Source: Odontocerum albicorne (Eukaryota > Arthropoda > Insecta > Trichoptera > Odontoceridae). From it: a DNA stretch of 64,000 nt. Where the stretch lies: the NCBI GenBank assembly GCA_949825065.1, contig OX463847.1, positions 33,321,164 through 33,385,163 on the forward strand, read 5' to 3'. Of the stretch, positions 38,611 to 50,172 are shown in pieces; within the stretch, counting starts at the first letter, position 1, and each line of letters starts with the position of its first letter. Position numbers and translations under genes: made by a program. The notes under the pieces were generated by a model, which saw only the letters and a program-made list of their open reading frames with translations, did no database searches and was not told the DNA's origin.

Positions 38611-39576
38611 AATAACTGTGCTTTTCTTTTATATACTTTGAATTCTGAAGCAAGGAAGGGTGAAACTTATTCACACAAAAATCCTTACCTTTATTAATCA
38701 GAACCCTTGAAACGCAGTCCAAACTAATGTTCCAGAATTATTAACGAGCCCCGAAACGTTTGCTTTGCAATCGAGTTCACCTTCATGGGAGGATATTGGC
38801 GGTGATATAATTTATTCAACTGAGAGAGAGGAGCTGATACCCAAATATACAAGAAGATCTTTGATGTTTACACGTCTGAACCTAATACGCGCTAACAAAT
38901 ACGGTTTGAAATGATCAGAAATGCAGACGAAATTGTAACGGATTCACACATACCTGTTTACATAATAAATAATAAACTCTCCTTGGAGGCCTTAAAATAA
39001 ATATACAAAAGGACAACACAGCCTAGCCATTTCTATAAAAATTGTTTATCTTTAGTTATACTCTCTTTTAAGTCGTAACTTATGTTTTTGTATGCTCTTG
39101 TTTTCAATAGCATTTTTTTATTTAGCGCTGTTTTCAGACGATTAAGATCACCGCAAGAGCGCTTCGTAACTAGCTCAATTTGTTAATTTTCAAAGGCATA
39201 CAGAAGATGTAGTCTACCGAATAACATCACCAATTTGGAGATTTGCCGATGTTTTTGTGTTCGTAAATGTTTTTGAAAACATAATAAGTAACATATAGTA
39301 TCAATTTTCCTTAAAAAATATTCAATTTAAAAAATACATATTACATAAATAGTATTAAACAAAATGTTCTTTAAGATAAAACAATATTGGGAATAATATT
39401 TCAAGGATTTATTTCCTCACCTTGAGGAGATAAACTAAAAATAAAATTGAAAAACAAATTGTTTGTGTTATAGCTATCTGAATATAAGATATAAACGAGT
39501 ATCATTGAATATTTTGCAGACCCTTGTTTTAGTTTTCATTCGTGAACGTACCATCGATTTGAAACTTTTATTCCGA
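38611..39576. other. No feature recognised
   Basis: A+T-rich with a slightly denser part around 38700-38900; no gene assignment. Confidence 0.5.
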
Positions 39577-39780
39577 ACGACGACTTTTGTGGCCTGGTTG
39601 GTAAAATATCTGTCTTTTGACTCAGAGGTTGTGGGTTTGATTCCTGTTTAAATTCAGATTTCGTTTAAAATGGATCCAGTTTGATTTTAACTTAAGCCCT
39701 CTTTAATATCTTTCTAGATGGCTGGAAGAGATTTGCACATGACAATAAGCCCACCAGGTTGTACTGTATACAACAAAAAT
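39577..39780 (+). repeat. tRNA-derived SINE, full length
   Basis: Head CGACTTTTGTGGCCTGGTTG with box B-like GGGTTTGATTCCTG. The body runs CCAGTTTGATTTTAACTTAA, CCCTCTTTAATATC, GCTGGAAGAGATTTGC, and ends at CAGGTTGTACTGTATACAAC. Together with the copies at 29.1 and 59.6 kb this defines the family. Confidence 0.85.
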
Positions 39781-42004
39781 TTAATAAAGAAAAAATAACG
39801 TAAATATATTTGTATATGATGTAATTTCAAATTAAAGAATGATGCATAAAAATAAAATGTATAAAAATAATGAAAATTATTCTCATTAAAAGAGTAATTT
39901 ACATAAATCAAGTTGACAAGAAATTTTATGTTGTGAATTATACTCATCTCTAAATAATTATATAAAAAGCATAAATGTCAATAGATCTTTAAAGCATATA
40001 AAGCTTTATGCAGCATAATCAAATAAGTCCATGATTTCATCATTCAGAGCTAATATTACTTTTGCGGACAAAAATGTTAATATAATTATATTTCTTATCT
40101 GGACTTTATTGCGTCTGTCCATGGCAAATATAAAATATCAAGAAAAGATGAGATGGGAAAAAAGCTTATAGAGAAATTCTTAGAGAATGGACTGTAAATG
40201 AGAGCTTTTCATGCTTGAATTAATGAATGATATACACTCTGCGTCACCACAAAAGTCCTCCGAGTCTGTCTTAATATTCTCGCAGAGGAAAAGAAGTGAA
40301 TACACACAGATATATTATGCAAATGGAAAAAGCTTTTATGGCGTTTTTTTAACTTTGGCGAGGTCTAAATGGGTTAAATATTCCAGAAAAAATCTAATAT
40401 ATTTTTAAAACCTTAACAACAAAAATGGGTAAATTCTGATGACGTTATAAAACTTAAGTGCCGCGAAATACTCGGTGAAATTAATATTTTTTACTGTTAT
40501 ATTGAAGTTTTCTTCAACATTATTACTTAAGAGGGTATTGTTATGCGGAAATGGTTGAAGAAACTGTTATTGAGAAATATATAAATGAGAAAAAAAGTTT
40601 AATCAAGCACTTTCGATTCCATAATGCGTATACAAGTAAATAATATATTATATCTAATGAAAAATAACTTTTTATACTTTATTGAAAAATAGTTAAGAAA
40701 ACATCATTACTTAAAAACATGCATCTGTAATTATCGAACTAAGTACCTACATTGGATTGGAATTATAATTGCAGGTAATTTGTAATCGTACAAAATCATT
40801 ATCATAATTTATAGTAGGGTTTAGAAAAACAGACTTGTGACTTTATAGCTTCAGTTTACATACTCGTACGTCAGATCATATAACAGCAACTTTTAAAGAA
40901 GGATGCATATCTAATAATGCGTTTTTATTGATACAGTTAGTGAAATACTCGTATATGACAAAACAATCAAAAAGTTTAAATAAATTACAATAAAAGTCGG
41001 TGTACTTATGAATATTGCACTTCTGGATAAACGTTCAGAACATATTTTACGTTTATCTTCCAGTGAAACTGGATTTTAAAGTAAGTTCGTGTTCAAGTAT
41101 ATACTGTACCATTTCCACGTTTATTTGTTGTTAATTTTAAAATTGTAGCAATATATCACGAAAAACGATAAATGACTATTATGAATGAGGGAATTATGCG
41201 GAGTGAATATGCATGCAGATAATAAGATGTATAAAATAATATTGAGCTAAGGATGGTTTGGAAAAGTAGAAAAAAATGAAAGACGAAAGGTTCATAAAAG
41301 TAATCGATATGAGTAGTATAGAAAGTATGAGAAGTTTAAAAAACGTGACACGATCAAATTTATCAAATTCTAAAATGGGAAAAGAATACAAACAAAATAA
41401 GGAAGATAAACATAACAAGGTGTATGCACCTAAAATAAGCAAAATATGTGCACCAGGATATAATGAGGTTGAAATCTATTTTGTCTGCCTACCTCACTAG
41501 AGCCACGACTTGATGGCGATAGTTATGCTGGAAATGATTTACGTAATAAATATACTATATCAAAATGAATAAAAAATCTGTCTTAAGTTTTTTGCAGACA
41601 ATTCCATTCATGAAAACTTACAATAATTTATGCTGTTTAAATTTCAGCATTGAATACCTCCAAAATAGGTTTTGTGGTTTAAGTGAATATGAAATGTTGA
41701 CGTGCAAAATGCTTCTGTTTCGTGCATCGATTATAATTCATTACAGCCTCTTAAACCCCTCCTCATGCCTTTTTTTATAACTGAAATAAACAAACACTTT
41801 ATAAATCTATGTCTGTTTATACCCTTTGTTTAAACATAATAAAAATCCAACGAGTCACTGTACGATCAAAACAAAGGTCAAGAAAAGTCAAAACACATTT
41901 TTAGCAAGTCAGGGTTGCATTTAAAAATATAATCAGAAAAAAACGTAATAACATAAAGAAGCGAGAAACTTTTAAGTCAATAAATTCTCTTTCCGAGAAA
42001 ATGG
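39781..42004. other. Long A+T-rich stretch, nothing recognised
   Basis: About 2.2 kb with no identifiable gene or repeat. Two TACTCGTA motifs lie close together at 40861-40868 and 40946-40953. Confidence 0.5.
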
Positions 42005-42245
42005 ATTATATTTTTAAGGATATACATATAAATTGCGCCACTCGAAGCATGCATACATCGCGTGGGAGTTTTATTGCCTAGATAAGCCCTTAAGTTCTAT
42101 TTGATTTGCATCCGAATGTATAAAACATTATTCAAATTCTGCGACCGAGAGCGATCAATCTTGAACTTGACACCGCTTCACTCACCAAAAGTTGGCAATA
42201 TCTGGATCGGATATTCTCCAACTTTCGAAGAATTAATAATATCAA
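42005..42245. promoter_or_regulatory. Candidate regulatory island
   Basis: Richer in G+C than its surroundings, without repeat similarity. It contains an octamer-like ATTTGCAT, a GATAAG core (TAGATAAGCCC), TTTTATTGCC, and a pair of imperfectly complementary blocks (AAAGTTGG ... CCAACTTT at about 42189-42226). Inference from motif density only. Confidence 0.25.
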
Positions 42246-42394
42246 TATTCGTCTCAAGAGAAAATAATTTGATCAAATAATTTTTTCAAATAATTGAACA
42301 TCATAAAATATTTCCCGATTAATTTAGTGTAAATTCAATTAAAATTCATATTGATGAATGAATGCACAGTAGTTGTGATGACTATAATAGATGA

Positions 42395-43330
42395 AATAAT
42401 ACATAAAAAGCGGGGCATCAGGGGACTTGACATTGGTGTCACCGGAAAGGACTATATAAGCCAATTTGTGATATTCTAGCATGTTCTATTATATATAGGG
42501 CAAGGAGTTTCAGTATTTGTGATATTGTGTTGTACTCGTATATAGGGCAAGGAGTTTCAGTATTTTCAGCTTGTCTGCGTCTTTTTTCCCCATTGGGTTC
42601 CTGAAAACTAGCAACAGTTCTACGCTATTTGGCTCAATTTAATACTGTTTATCCCGATTGTGCTGATCATTCGTGTTTTTAAACATCTTTTCTAGTTGAT
42701 GATTTGCTCAGAGTGTCGGTCCGATTTTCGGACACCTTACTCCTTCATCGGGCGTGTAAAACGGACTTGGGATTTTTTTTTTTGGATTGTTTGGTGGGGG
42801 TGTTAGAAAAGTTTTTATAGAGAGGAGGGATAGAATTTGGTACATACATTAAAGTTATAGATACATATAGGTTACATATTAATATACTTATATTTTATAT
42901 GTCACGAGCGTTGATAAATATGAATACAGAGAGAGAAAGGATAGTGATGTATACATAGACATAGATATTTGAATATTTATAAATATATTACGAAGAGGGG
43001 GGTGGGGGAGAACGCTGTGACTTAAGAATAAATAGTTGTACATAGAATAATTATGGGAGTAAAAATAAGTACCTTATAATGTATGTGCACTGGACCTAAT
43101 TCGTCGCCTACCGTTCCGGATAGGGGGTCGGGGGGTGGTTCGAAGCATTTGTTTCGGCCTAGGGTGAATGAGATTTACGTTCGCTTTTTCACGTAAGCAT
43201 CTTATGCAGTACGTCCTTATATATTTTACGCTGTACCCCTACTTTATTCTGCTGTCAGCTCATTAAAGAGGATATTTCTTGGAAATCTGTATTCAGGTAT
43301 GGAGCTGTGTATACAGATCATAATGTTGAT
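42395..43330 (-). mobile_element. Unidentified element with hairpins and G-runs
   Basis: A block unlike its flanks. It includes a TATATAAG near 42453, a 48-bp direct duplication (TATAGGGCAAGGAGTTTCAG at about 42494 and 42542), and a hairpin GGTCCG/CGGACACC at 42718-42736. On the minus strand CGATGAAGGA (42741-42750) precedes a GAAA (42726-42729) in hammerhead-like spacing. G-runs lie at 42997-43012 and 43124-43140. The order of features resembles the 3' untranslated part of a Penelope-like or other retroelement on the minus strand, but no coding motif confirms it. Confidence 0.3.
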
Positions 43331-44491
43331 GATTACCAGTAAGACGTACAAACGTATCAAAAGATCCAATTCACTTAACACATTTTTTGGTTTATTAGAA
43401 TTCTAGAAAAATTCAAAAATCATTTATCAATCATATATGTGTAAAATATGAAGTGAAAAAAATTAATAATTTAATGAACTGAAAACAAAGAAGCCCATAT
43501 AGAGGGAAATACCGTTTTCCTTTTATAAATATACAAATAATTACTCGTCAATAATGTCGAAAGTAAATGAAAAAAAAAACAATATATTTTGAATTTTTTT
43601 AAATTTAATTGTTGATTTTTTAACTATCATTGTATAAATAAGCCAAAACCCATACGATGGTTATCGCGAAAGAAAGAATACGAGAATTGAATTTTGAATA
43701 CAAGAGAGCGAGAGAGGAATACTTGGATTCTCTCCGAAAATAATTCAAAATTTGGATCTCGGTGGGTCCGTGATACTGAACGAATTTTAAACACCTAGCT
43801 AACAATTGTTAAACCGGTGTAAAAGGGGACGATGTATATATAAATGATACATATAAACAAATTTTACATTTATGAATATATATTTTCATAAATGTAGAAT
43901 TTGTTTTACTTCCGTGAATATTTTACAAGTTGCAACTAGTATTTAAAAATTGCCTTAATATCAATGTTTTTGGGTATGAATTATTTGAAGGTTATTTAAA
44001 AAAAAATTAAACGCGTTTCCGGAATAAAAATGGAATTCTTTCATTCTGTAGAATTTACTTGAAACGAAACTCATAACAGAGAATATTAGTACATCTTATT
44101 GCTAAAAACTTTATACGATAAACTATTAACAATCGAATTTATTTCTTTATATACTAACAGTATAAAGGTAGTAATACGTTATTCTAATAATTGAGTGTTT
44201 ATATTATATACTCGTATATTATTATAAGAATTAAGCATTTTCACTCCTTGTAAAGTACTTTTTTATTTTAATATTCATATTTTATTGCTTAACAATCAAG
44301 TTATGTTACATCTTATAGTCATATCAAGATGTGGCAGCTGTCAAATAATATTTGAAAACTAAAAATGTCTAGCATTAGGTAAAAAATAACGATTAAACCG
44401 TAAATATGACAACGTCTAATGTTACACACGGACGTGAGTACAATTGATTTTATATTGTTTGTTGCCCAATTTTAATTCTTATTTTAAAAGT
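43331..44491. other. A+T-rich with one long hairpin
   Basis: No gene was seen. Arms at 43855-43876 and 43885-43906 are 22 bp each with a single mismatch and an 8-base loop (AAACAAATTTTACATT... pairing with ...AATGTAGAATTTGTTT). Confidence 0.6.
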
Positions 44492-44792
44492 TTTGATTCT
44501 TTAATAATATGAAACCACATCCTAACATCCGTGTTGATTACAATATTCCTCATGATAAATCTTACAGTTTGATTCTTTAACAATATGAAACTATATCCTA
44601 ATATCCGTGCTGATTACAATATTCCTCATGATAAATCTTACAGTTTGATTCTTTAACAATATGAAACTATATCCTAATATCCGTGCTGATTACAATATTC
44701 CTCATGATAAATCTTACAGTTTGAACACTATATCCTAACATCCGTGTTGATTACAATATTCCTCATGATAAATCTTACAGTTTGAACACTTT
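44492..44792. repeat. 76-bp tandem repeat, 4 copies
   Basis: Units start at 44492, 44568, 44644 and 44720, with a partial one at 44781. The unit contains TGATTACAATATTCCTCATG and ATAAATCTTACAGTTTGA. The fourth unit lacks about 15 bp after TTTGA. Confidence 0.95.
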
Positions 44793-45289
44793 TGAGAAGA
44801 GTCTACTTCTTTATATTATTATTTTTATATTGGTTGATTTAATTTTAAACGCGTTATTCAAGGAAGTTATTGTATACCCTCGTATGATCATCAAAGTACA
44901 GAACATGGATAGACATGTGAAATAAAAGTATTGCGTTGAGTTAGTAATTTTCGAACTAGACAGTGAAACCAGGTATTTCGTAAGTGCTGGGTATGCATAT
45001 ATATAATATAATATTAATGCCACACGTGTCTCAATGCTTTTACCCCGAGCTACTTGTGATGAAAATATAATATTAAAAATAGATGGCAAAAAAATAGATG
45101 TATGTTAAAAGAAAATGGATCAATCCACATGAACGTCTTTTTTTGTTTTTATGACGTGTCGAGGTTTTCAATAAAGTAAAGTTTATACATTTTTCGTTTG
45201 GGCAAATTTTTTATTGGACAGGAACCAAGAACCAGTACGCTACAGTAATTTATATATTATGATATTTTATTCATACATCTTTTTCTCAG
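44793..45289. other. A+T-rich, nothing recognised
   Basis: No frame or repeat was recognised. It lies immediately upstream of the candidate exon, and its last bases form a polypyrimidine-like tract ending TTTTTCTCAG. Confidence 0.5.
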
Positions 45290-45462
45290 TGTCAGGTCCC
45301 CCCAACGTTGAATATCACTTGAGAGAAGATATCTTTGTCCCCGGCAGCCCGAAAAAGATCTCCAACGCCCCTTATCCCAGTACAATCACGTATATTGCGG
45401 AGCCAGGAGATTTGTCTCCTGCCAACACTTCTTCGGCCTACTTTTTTGCCTTGGATGATCAG
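45290..45462 (+). CDS. Candidate internal exon, protein not recognised
   Basis: The stretch is open in one frame and clearly richer in G+C than its flanks. It reads SGPPNVEYHLREDIFVPG, then SPKKISNAPYPSTITYIAEP and GDLSPANTSSAYFFALDDQ. It follows TTTTTCTCAG, a good splice-acceptor sequence with a T-rich run, and its last codon CAG is followed by GTGCAG, a usable but not strong donor; a stop comes soon after. A second acceptor at 45295 is possible. Residue choice (Pro, Ser, Asp, Glu, Tyr mix) looks like real protein, unlike the Lys/Asn/Ile-rich chance frames around it. I do not recognise the family, and no adjoining exon was found in the window. It could also be a fragment of an unknown transposon protein. 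Confidence 0.45.
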
Positions 45463-46837
45463 GTGCAGTAATTTGTACTTTGCTTTATATCATCACAATT
45501 CATACAAATGAAAAATATTTATCTACTCGATCTTAAACATAATACCTATTATCGCATTAAACGAATATATTGTACTACACTTTCGCTGTGTGAAAAACAA
45601 CCTGCGAGGTTTATTACTAAGTGGTTTCCAACCAACGACCAAGTTGTTATTTTTATTATTTATTTATTTATTATTTATTATTACACATGACAAGAAATAT
45701 ACACAACTTGAGAAAAAAACAGCAGGTAATTTGATTTGGACATACAATTTTAATGGATCTGGGTTTGTTGCCTTTCATTTGTCGTATCCCCAGTAAACTA
45801 GGCTTTTGTCTGTATCTCACTGAGGATATTTAGCATGAAAAAATAAATCGATACTTCTTTCCGATTTTTGATTACACAAAAACAAATCCCCGTTGCACGC
45901 TCTCATCAACCTGACAAACAGTGACACTCAACTACAACTGGAAACATCTTGCGAAATTCAACTCCTCACACATCATCACTCCAGAAAGACCAAAAATATT
46001 CATATCACAATATACCGCACACAATCATAATATATAGATATATAGTTATAGATACCTTAAATGAAAACCACACAGTTACCCTTTATAAAAAGTAGGATAC
46101 GAATGTGAATCGAATTCAGCCCCCGGTCGTGGCCATTCTGAATGACTTAAAAAAAGCAAATTAAATTATTGTGAACTACATAGAAGAAAAAAAAAACGTT
46201 TTTAATTGTGATGATATAAACTGTTTAAAGAAACGGAAAGTTCACATTTGGGAATCAGCTATATATTTGCTTAATATATAGGACGTCACGCTATTTTGTG
46301 ATCAAGTGTCAAAATGTTTACTTTGCTCCCGAAAACGGGAGTTAGTTGATTTTTTAAATAGAGTGACAGTGTTATATATTTTTTATATTCAATATTAATG
46401 AATGTATCGAATTTCGAACAATAACTTAGAGAAATCTTTAGTAAACAGCTTTTGAATAATTTAGGAATTTGACTTATTTTCTTCAGCAATGATATATTGG
46501 AGGAAGTTAAGAAATTCAGCGATAAACACACACAATCACACATCCACATACAAGCTCAATTTCACTGCCAACGTATAGAGAGATAAGAAAATAAAAGTGA
46601 AAAATAGAAAAAAAACGGAGAAATAAACTAGAAGACAGTAAAATAACAATGACGCAAAGAAACAAAAAAAGAGCAAAGGATGGACAAGCAACCTTTAATG
46701 CGTAAATCACTCTAAAAGTGTTTTTGAAGTTATTCTGAAAGATTAAAAAATATATATACATATATTGAAATAAATATGAACACAAAAAAAATATGTATTG
46801 AAATAAATAAGTATTATGAAAGCAAAAAGACAAATAC
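45463..46837. other. A+T-rich, nothing recognised
   Basis: No further exon, gene or repeat could be identified downstream of the candidate exon. The frames at 46286-46947 are low-complexity and unconvincing. Confidence 0.5.
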
Positions 46838-47483
46838 ATGTCGAAACGTTTTGTTAATGCTACATCGATCCAGGTGGATGGAACGCAGCTAGAACAAGTC
46901 GAACAATATATCTTCTTAAGACAAGGTATTTCGTTTGAGGATTGCACTCTGATTGAAATAAATAGAAGAGCAAAACAAGCTTGTAGTTCCTTTGGACGAC
47001 TAAACTACATTTTCAAGAGCAATCTCCCAACCTGTCTCAAACGGAAGGTATTGAACCAATGCATCTTACCAGTTCTAACATATGGATGCGAAATATGGAC
47101 GCTTTCTGTGCGAATGAAAAAAAGCTCCAGACAACGTAACGTAGCATGGAGAGGTGCATGCTTGGTTATACAAGAAAGAGACCGCAAACGCAATGAGTGG
47201 ATACTCGCCCAAACAAGTTGACGATGTTATCGAAGTCGCAAAAAGACTTACGTGAAAGTGGGCTGGGCACATCACCCGAACAACAGACCATCGTTGGACG
47301 TATGGAGTAATCCAGTGGTACCCAATAGAAAGAAACAGGCCTCTAAGAAGACTGAAGGCACGCTAAGTGGACGAAATACGTAAGCAAACAGCGATTACGT
47401 GGCAGCAATGCGCAAAAGTCAGGATTTATTGGATACAACTTGGAGAGGCCTATATCCTGCAGTGGATGAATGTAAGCTGATGA
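46838..47483 (+). pseudogene. LINE reverse transcriptase C-terminal half
   Basis: Plus strand, with the open part at 46838-47221. It runs through DGTQLEQVEQYIFLRQGISF, INRRAKQACSSFGRLNYIFK, SNLPTCLKRKVLNQCILPVL and TYGCEIWTLSVRM, then ERDRKRNEWILAQTS and a stop. Beyond the stop the same frame continues (VDDVIEVAKRLT, stop, KWAGHITRTTDHRW) to a final EAYILQWM block near 47468. The LxYGxExWTL and RxRNEWI motifs mark a non-LTR reverse transcriptase. The subfamily differs from the other copies here (KSNxPTCLKRKVxNQC variant). The catalytic palm is upstream and missing. A 5'-truncated, few-stop copy. Confidence 0.88.
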
Positions 47484-47861
47484 CGATGATATAGTGAAGG
47501 AGATAATTTATATAGAATTCTATCAAAAAAACATTATCGATCAGATCGTTGAAAAGTTTTTCGATAAGGCAGGCACGAATAAAAAATCTCCGTCATTAGA
47601 AATGTCTAATTTGTTGGCCCGAAACGTTTCCCCCAAAACATCCAGATAAATACATCAGCCACGATGGATGCCAGCGTTTTGTCCACATTTTCAAACGTTT
47701 TATTAATTTATCAACCGTAACAAAAACCTCGCCGTCTCCATCAAGCAAAATGAAATTTTACCTAAAGCATAAGAGCATCCAAAGCTACATTTATAAAAAA
47801 AAATATTCTGTAGAGTGAGTGAAGTAAATTCACTTTTTAGTATTAAGATACATACATTTAT
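47484..47861. other. No feature recognised
   Basis: Less A+T-rich than average but with no identified frame or repeat. Confidence 0.45.
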
Positions 47862-48440
47862 CATGCTGTGTCCCTTACGGGATAGGTAGAAAGAACAGAT
47901 CTCAAAACTTTTCTAGCCAAGCACCCAATTTACGCCTTCTTCACATTCATACATCTCATTAAGCACACTCTTCTATGTGTATTATTCATACTTCTTACTT
48001 TAGCTTTCAAAATCTGATGCATTTGGTCCTGCCACGTTATTCTCGGTCTACCTCTTACACGCACACCTTGAATTTCTGACTTGTATATTCGCTTAATAAT
48101 TATTTCATTATTCGTTCTCTCCACACGTTCAAACCATCGTAAAGTTCCTTTATGTATCTTACTTAAAACATCAACTTTATCCATGCATTCATTTCTGATG
48201 TCTTAGTCCACCTTCTTTCAAACACTGAAAGTCCGCAATTTTTCCTTAATTCACGCGTCTCCACAGCATTCATCTTACTTTTATTCTTCATCTGCTAAAT
48301 ACAAGTTTCACCTCCATACATTTTAGTGTTCACCAACATACTATTATGTATTACAATTTTGGTATTTTTAATACTGCGTGGTTGTTGTATATTACATTTT
48401 TGATAAAAAAAAACTTCATATTATTATTCCCAGTAGTAAA
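47862..48440 (-). pseudogene. RTE-like LINE fragment, well preserved
   Basis: The minus-strand frame at 47930-48184 reads MDKVDVLSKIHKGTLRWFER, VERTNNEIIIKRIYKSEIQG, VRVRGRPRITWQDQM and on to VCLMRCMNVKKA. These are the standard C-terminal blocks of RTE-like elements (LRWFGHVERMxxE, RGRPRxTWxDQ, CMNVxEA). The 3' border CATGCTGTGTCCCTTACGGG and ATAGGTAGAAAGAACAGATC lies at its left. Among the best-preserved copies, but only the C-terminus is present. Confidence 0.88.
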
Positions 48441-49839
48441 AAATGTAATATATTTTATTAAGGAAATTAAAAAAAATATGATGAAGGACGAAAACTGTAA
48501 ACTGAAGACTCTTAAAAAATATAAAGTTAAAATATTAATCTGAGAGATGAATTTGGCTAAATACTATTCAAAATAATCTTATGATCAAATGAAATAACAT
48601 AACTTTATTTATACATTTTTTTTAGGAATTAGTGGCGTAAAGAAATAAAATAAACACATTTAGATGTAAAAGTAAAAAAGGTCCTATAGCTAAAAAAATT
48701 TAAGAAAAATGTCGCTTTATGTATTCTGAACATTCAAGGAAATAATGTTCCTGAATCCACCCATTAATTTGATAGCCCACCACACAGACGTATTTTCCTC
48801 ACGCGGTTCCCGATCCAGGGTATATTCGTGCAAAAACATAATACTGGTTAATGGAATACGCACGGAAAAATGATTGCAGTTGTTTGCAAATCCATTTCTC
48901 AGGTCTGTGCGTATTGCGGGTAAATGTCATACGAGATTTCGTCTGACGAAACTCAAATCTTGGTTCTGATGTATTTTTTTCCTAATTTAAAATTTTATTA
49001 GTTAAATCCTCTAAAAAATACAATTTTCACATAAATTTTACTTATATTGTCTCTGACAATTGCATTTTTAACTCAAAAGGTAATAGCACAAATTGTCGAC
49101 AACGTTTGAATGGATTTCCTATATTTAAAAAAAAAATGTCAAAAATTAAAAACAGTTATGTTCATACATTAAACATTATTCAGTTTTATAATAAATTTAA
49201 ATTCAATTACATAATAATATTAACTATTTTCTTTTTAATAATACTTTTGTGTTTATTTCTGAAAGGGGTTAAGGAATTATTTGGTTACCGTCAAAATATT
49301 GTAACAAATAAACGTCAGTTCGTTGTTCAATTTGTCATATCAAAGAAATCGATATTAATTAAAAGAGTATCCGAGTATACAAAATAATCAACACGAATCA
49401 AAACTATTTTGAAACAATAGGTTGTTTTCTTCTATTTAAGGCTGTTTTCTATCTTTTTTTAAAATTTCCCTGTACTACTTACAGTTTGAAAGTCAAATTG
49501 AGAGATCTTACGCAAAGCACTCTCAACGGGGTGAATAATAAAAAGTGTTTTAATAAAAAAAAGCAGGTAAACAGGACAGATCTCCACGAACACAGTTTTT
49601 GTTTCGTCTTCATCCATTCATCGCTTCTTAGTAGTCTCTTCCTCATACATCTCATGTTTCCTTCTGTTAAAATTTTCTCCGAATTAATTATTTCATTTTT
49701 TCGGGATGAATAAATATGTTTTTTGTAATTAACAAAATTAAAAAAAAAAGTGTTTTTTGTATATTCGCACAATTGAATAATTTCACACATCGTCTGAATC
49801 ATATCTAAATGAGACATTCTCTTTACAGAATTGCCAGCG
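48441..49839. other. A+T-rich, nothing recognised
   Basis: No gene. A G+C-richer part lies around 48780-48960, with an inverted repeat GAGATTTCGTC/GACGAAACTC near 48929-48951. Confidence 0.45.
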
Positions 49840-49980
49840 TGAAAAATAGCGGGAAAAACTTTGGGTGGGCTTTTGGATACGCGCTTTTATTTATGACAGT
49901 TGGCATCCATGGCGAATTTCAGGCAGTTAAAAGCGGTCAAACATTATGTGGGCCATTTTTTTAAAATGCAAATGGTCAAA
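49840..49980. promoter_or_regulatory. Candidate regulatory island
   Basis: A compact, less A+T-rich segment (GCGCTTTTATTTATGACAG, GGCATCCATGGCGAATTTC) without repeat similarity; TTTATGAC and TTTATTTA resemble homeodomain sites. Inference only. Confidence 0.2.
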
Positions 49981-50172
49981 AAAGGTCTTTCATATTATTT
50001 CAAACGTCCACTTTGTTAATGGACACTTATGAAATGAATTTTATACACGCGGATTAACATAAACGAAAATACAAAAAATCTTTTTAAGCCATTCTTTTCA
50101 TCAACCTTAGAGCATTCAATTGAAACCAAATGCTGGTCCACTAAAAACAGAACCTTGAAAAGGCCTAGTGGT

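Noticed and set aside
42997..43140. G-quadruplex
   Set aside because: G-runs are present, but four well-separated runs of three or more are not clearly available in one short stretch.
45463..45796. Continuation of the candidate exon downstream
   Set aside because: The frame stops soon after the proposed donor, and following frames lose the composition seen in the exon.
46286..46947. Minus-strand frames with hydrophobic segments suggesting a membrane protein
   Set aside because: Low-complexity Phe/Leu/Ser runs arise from A+T-rich antisense DNA, and the right end overlaps the LINE on the opposite strand.
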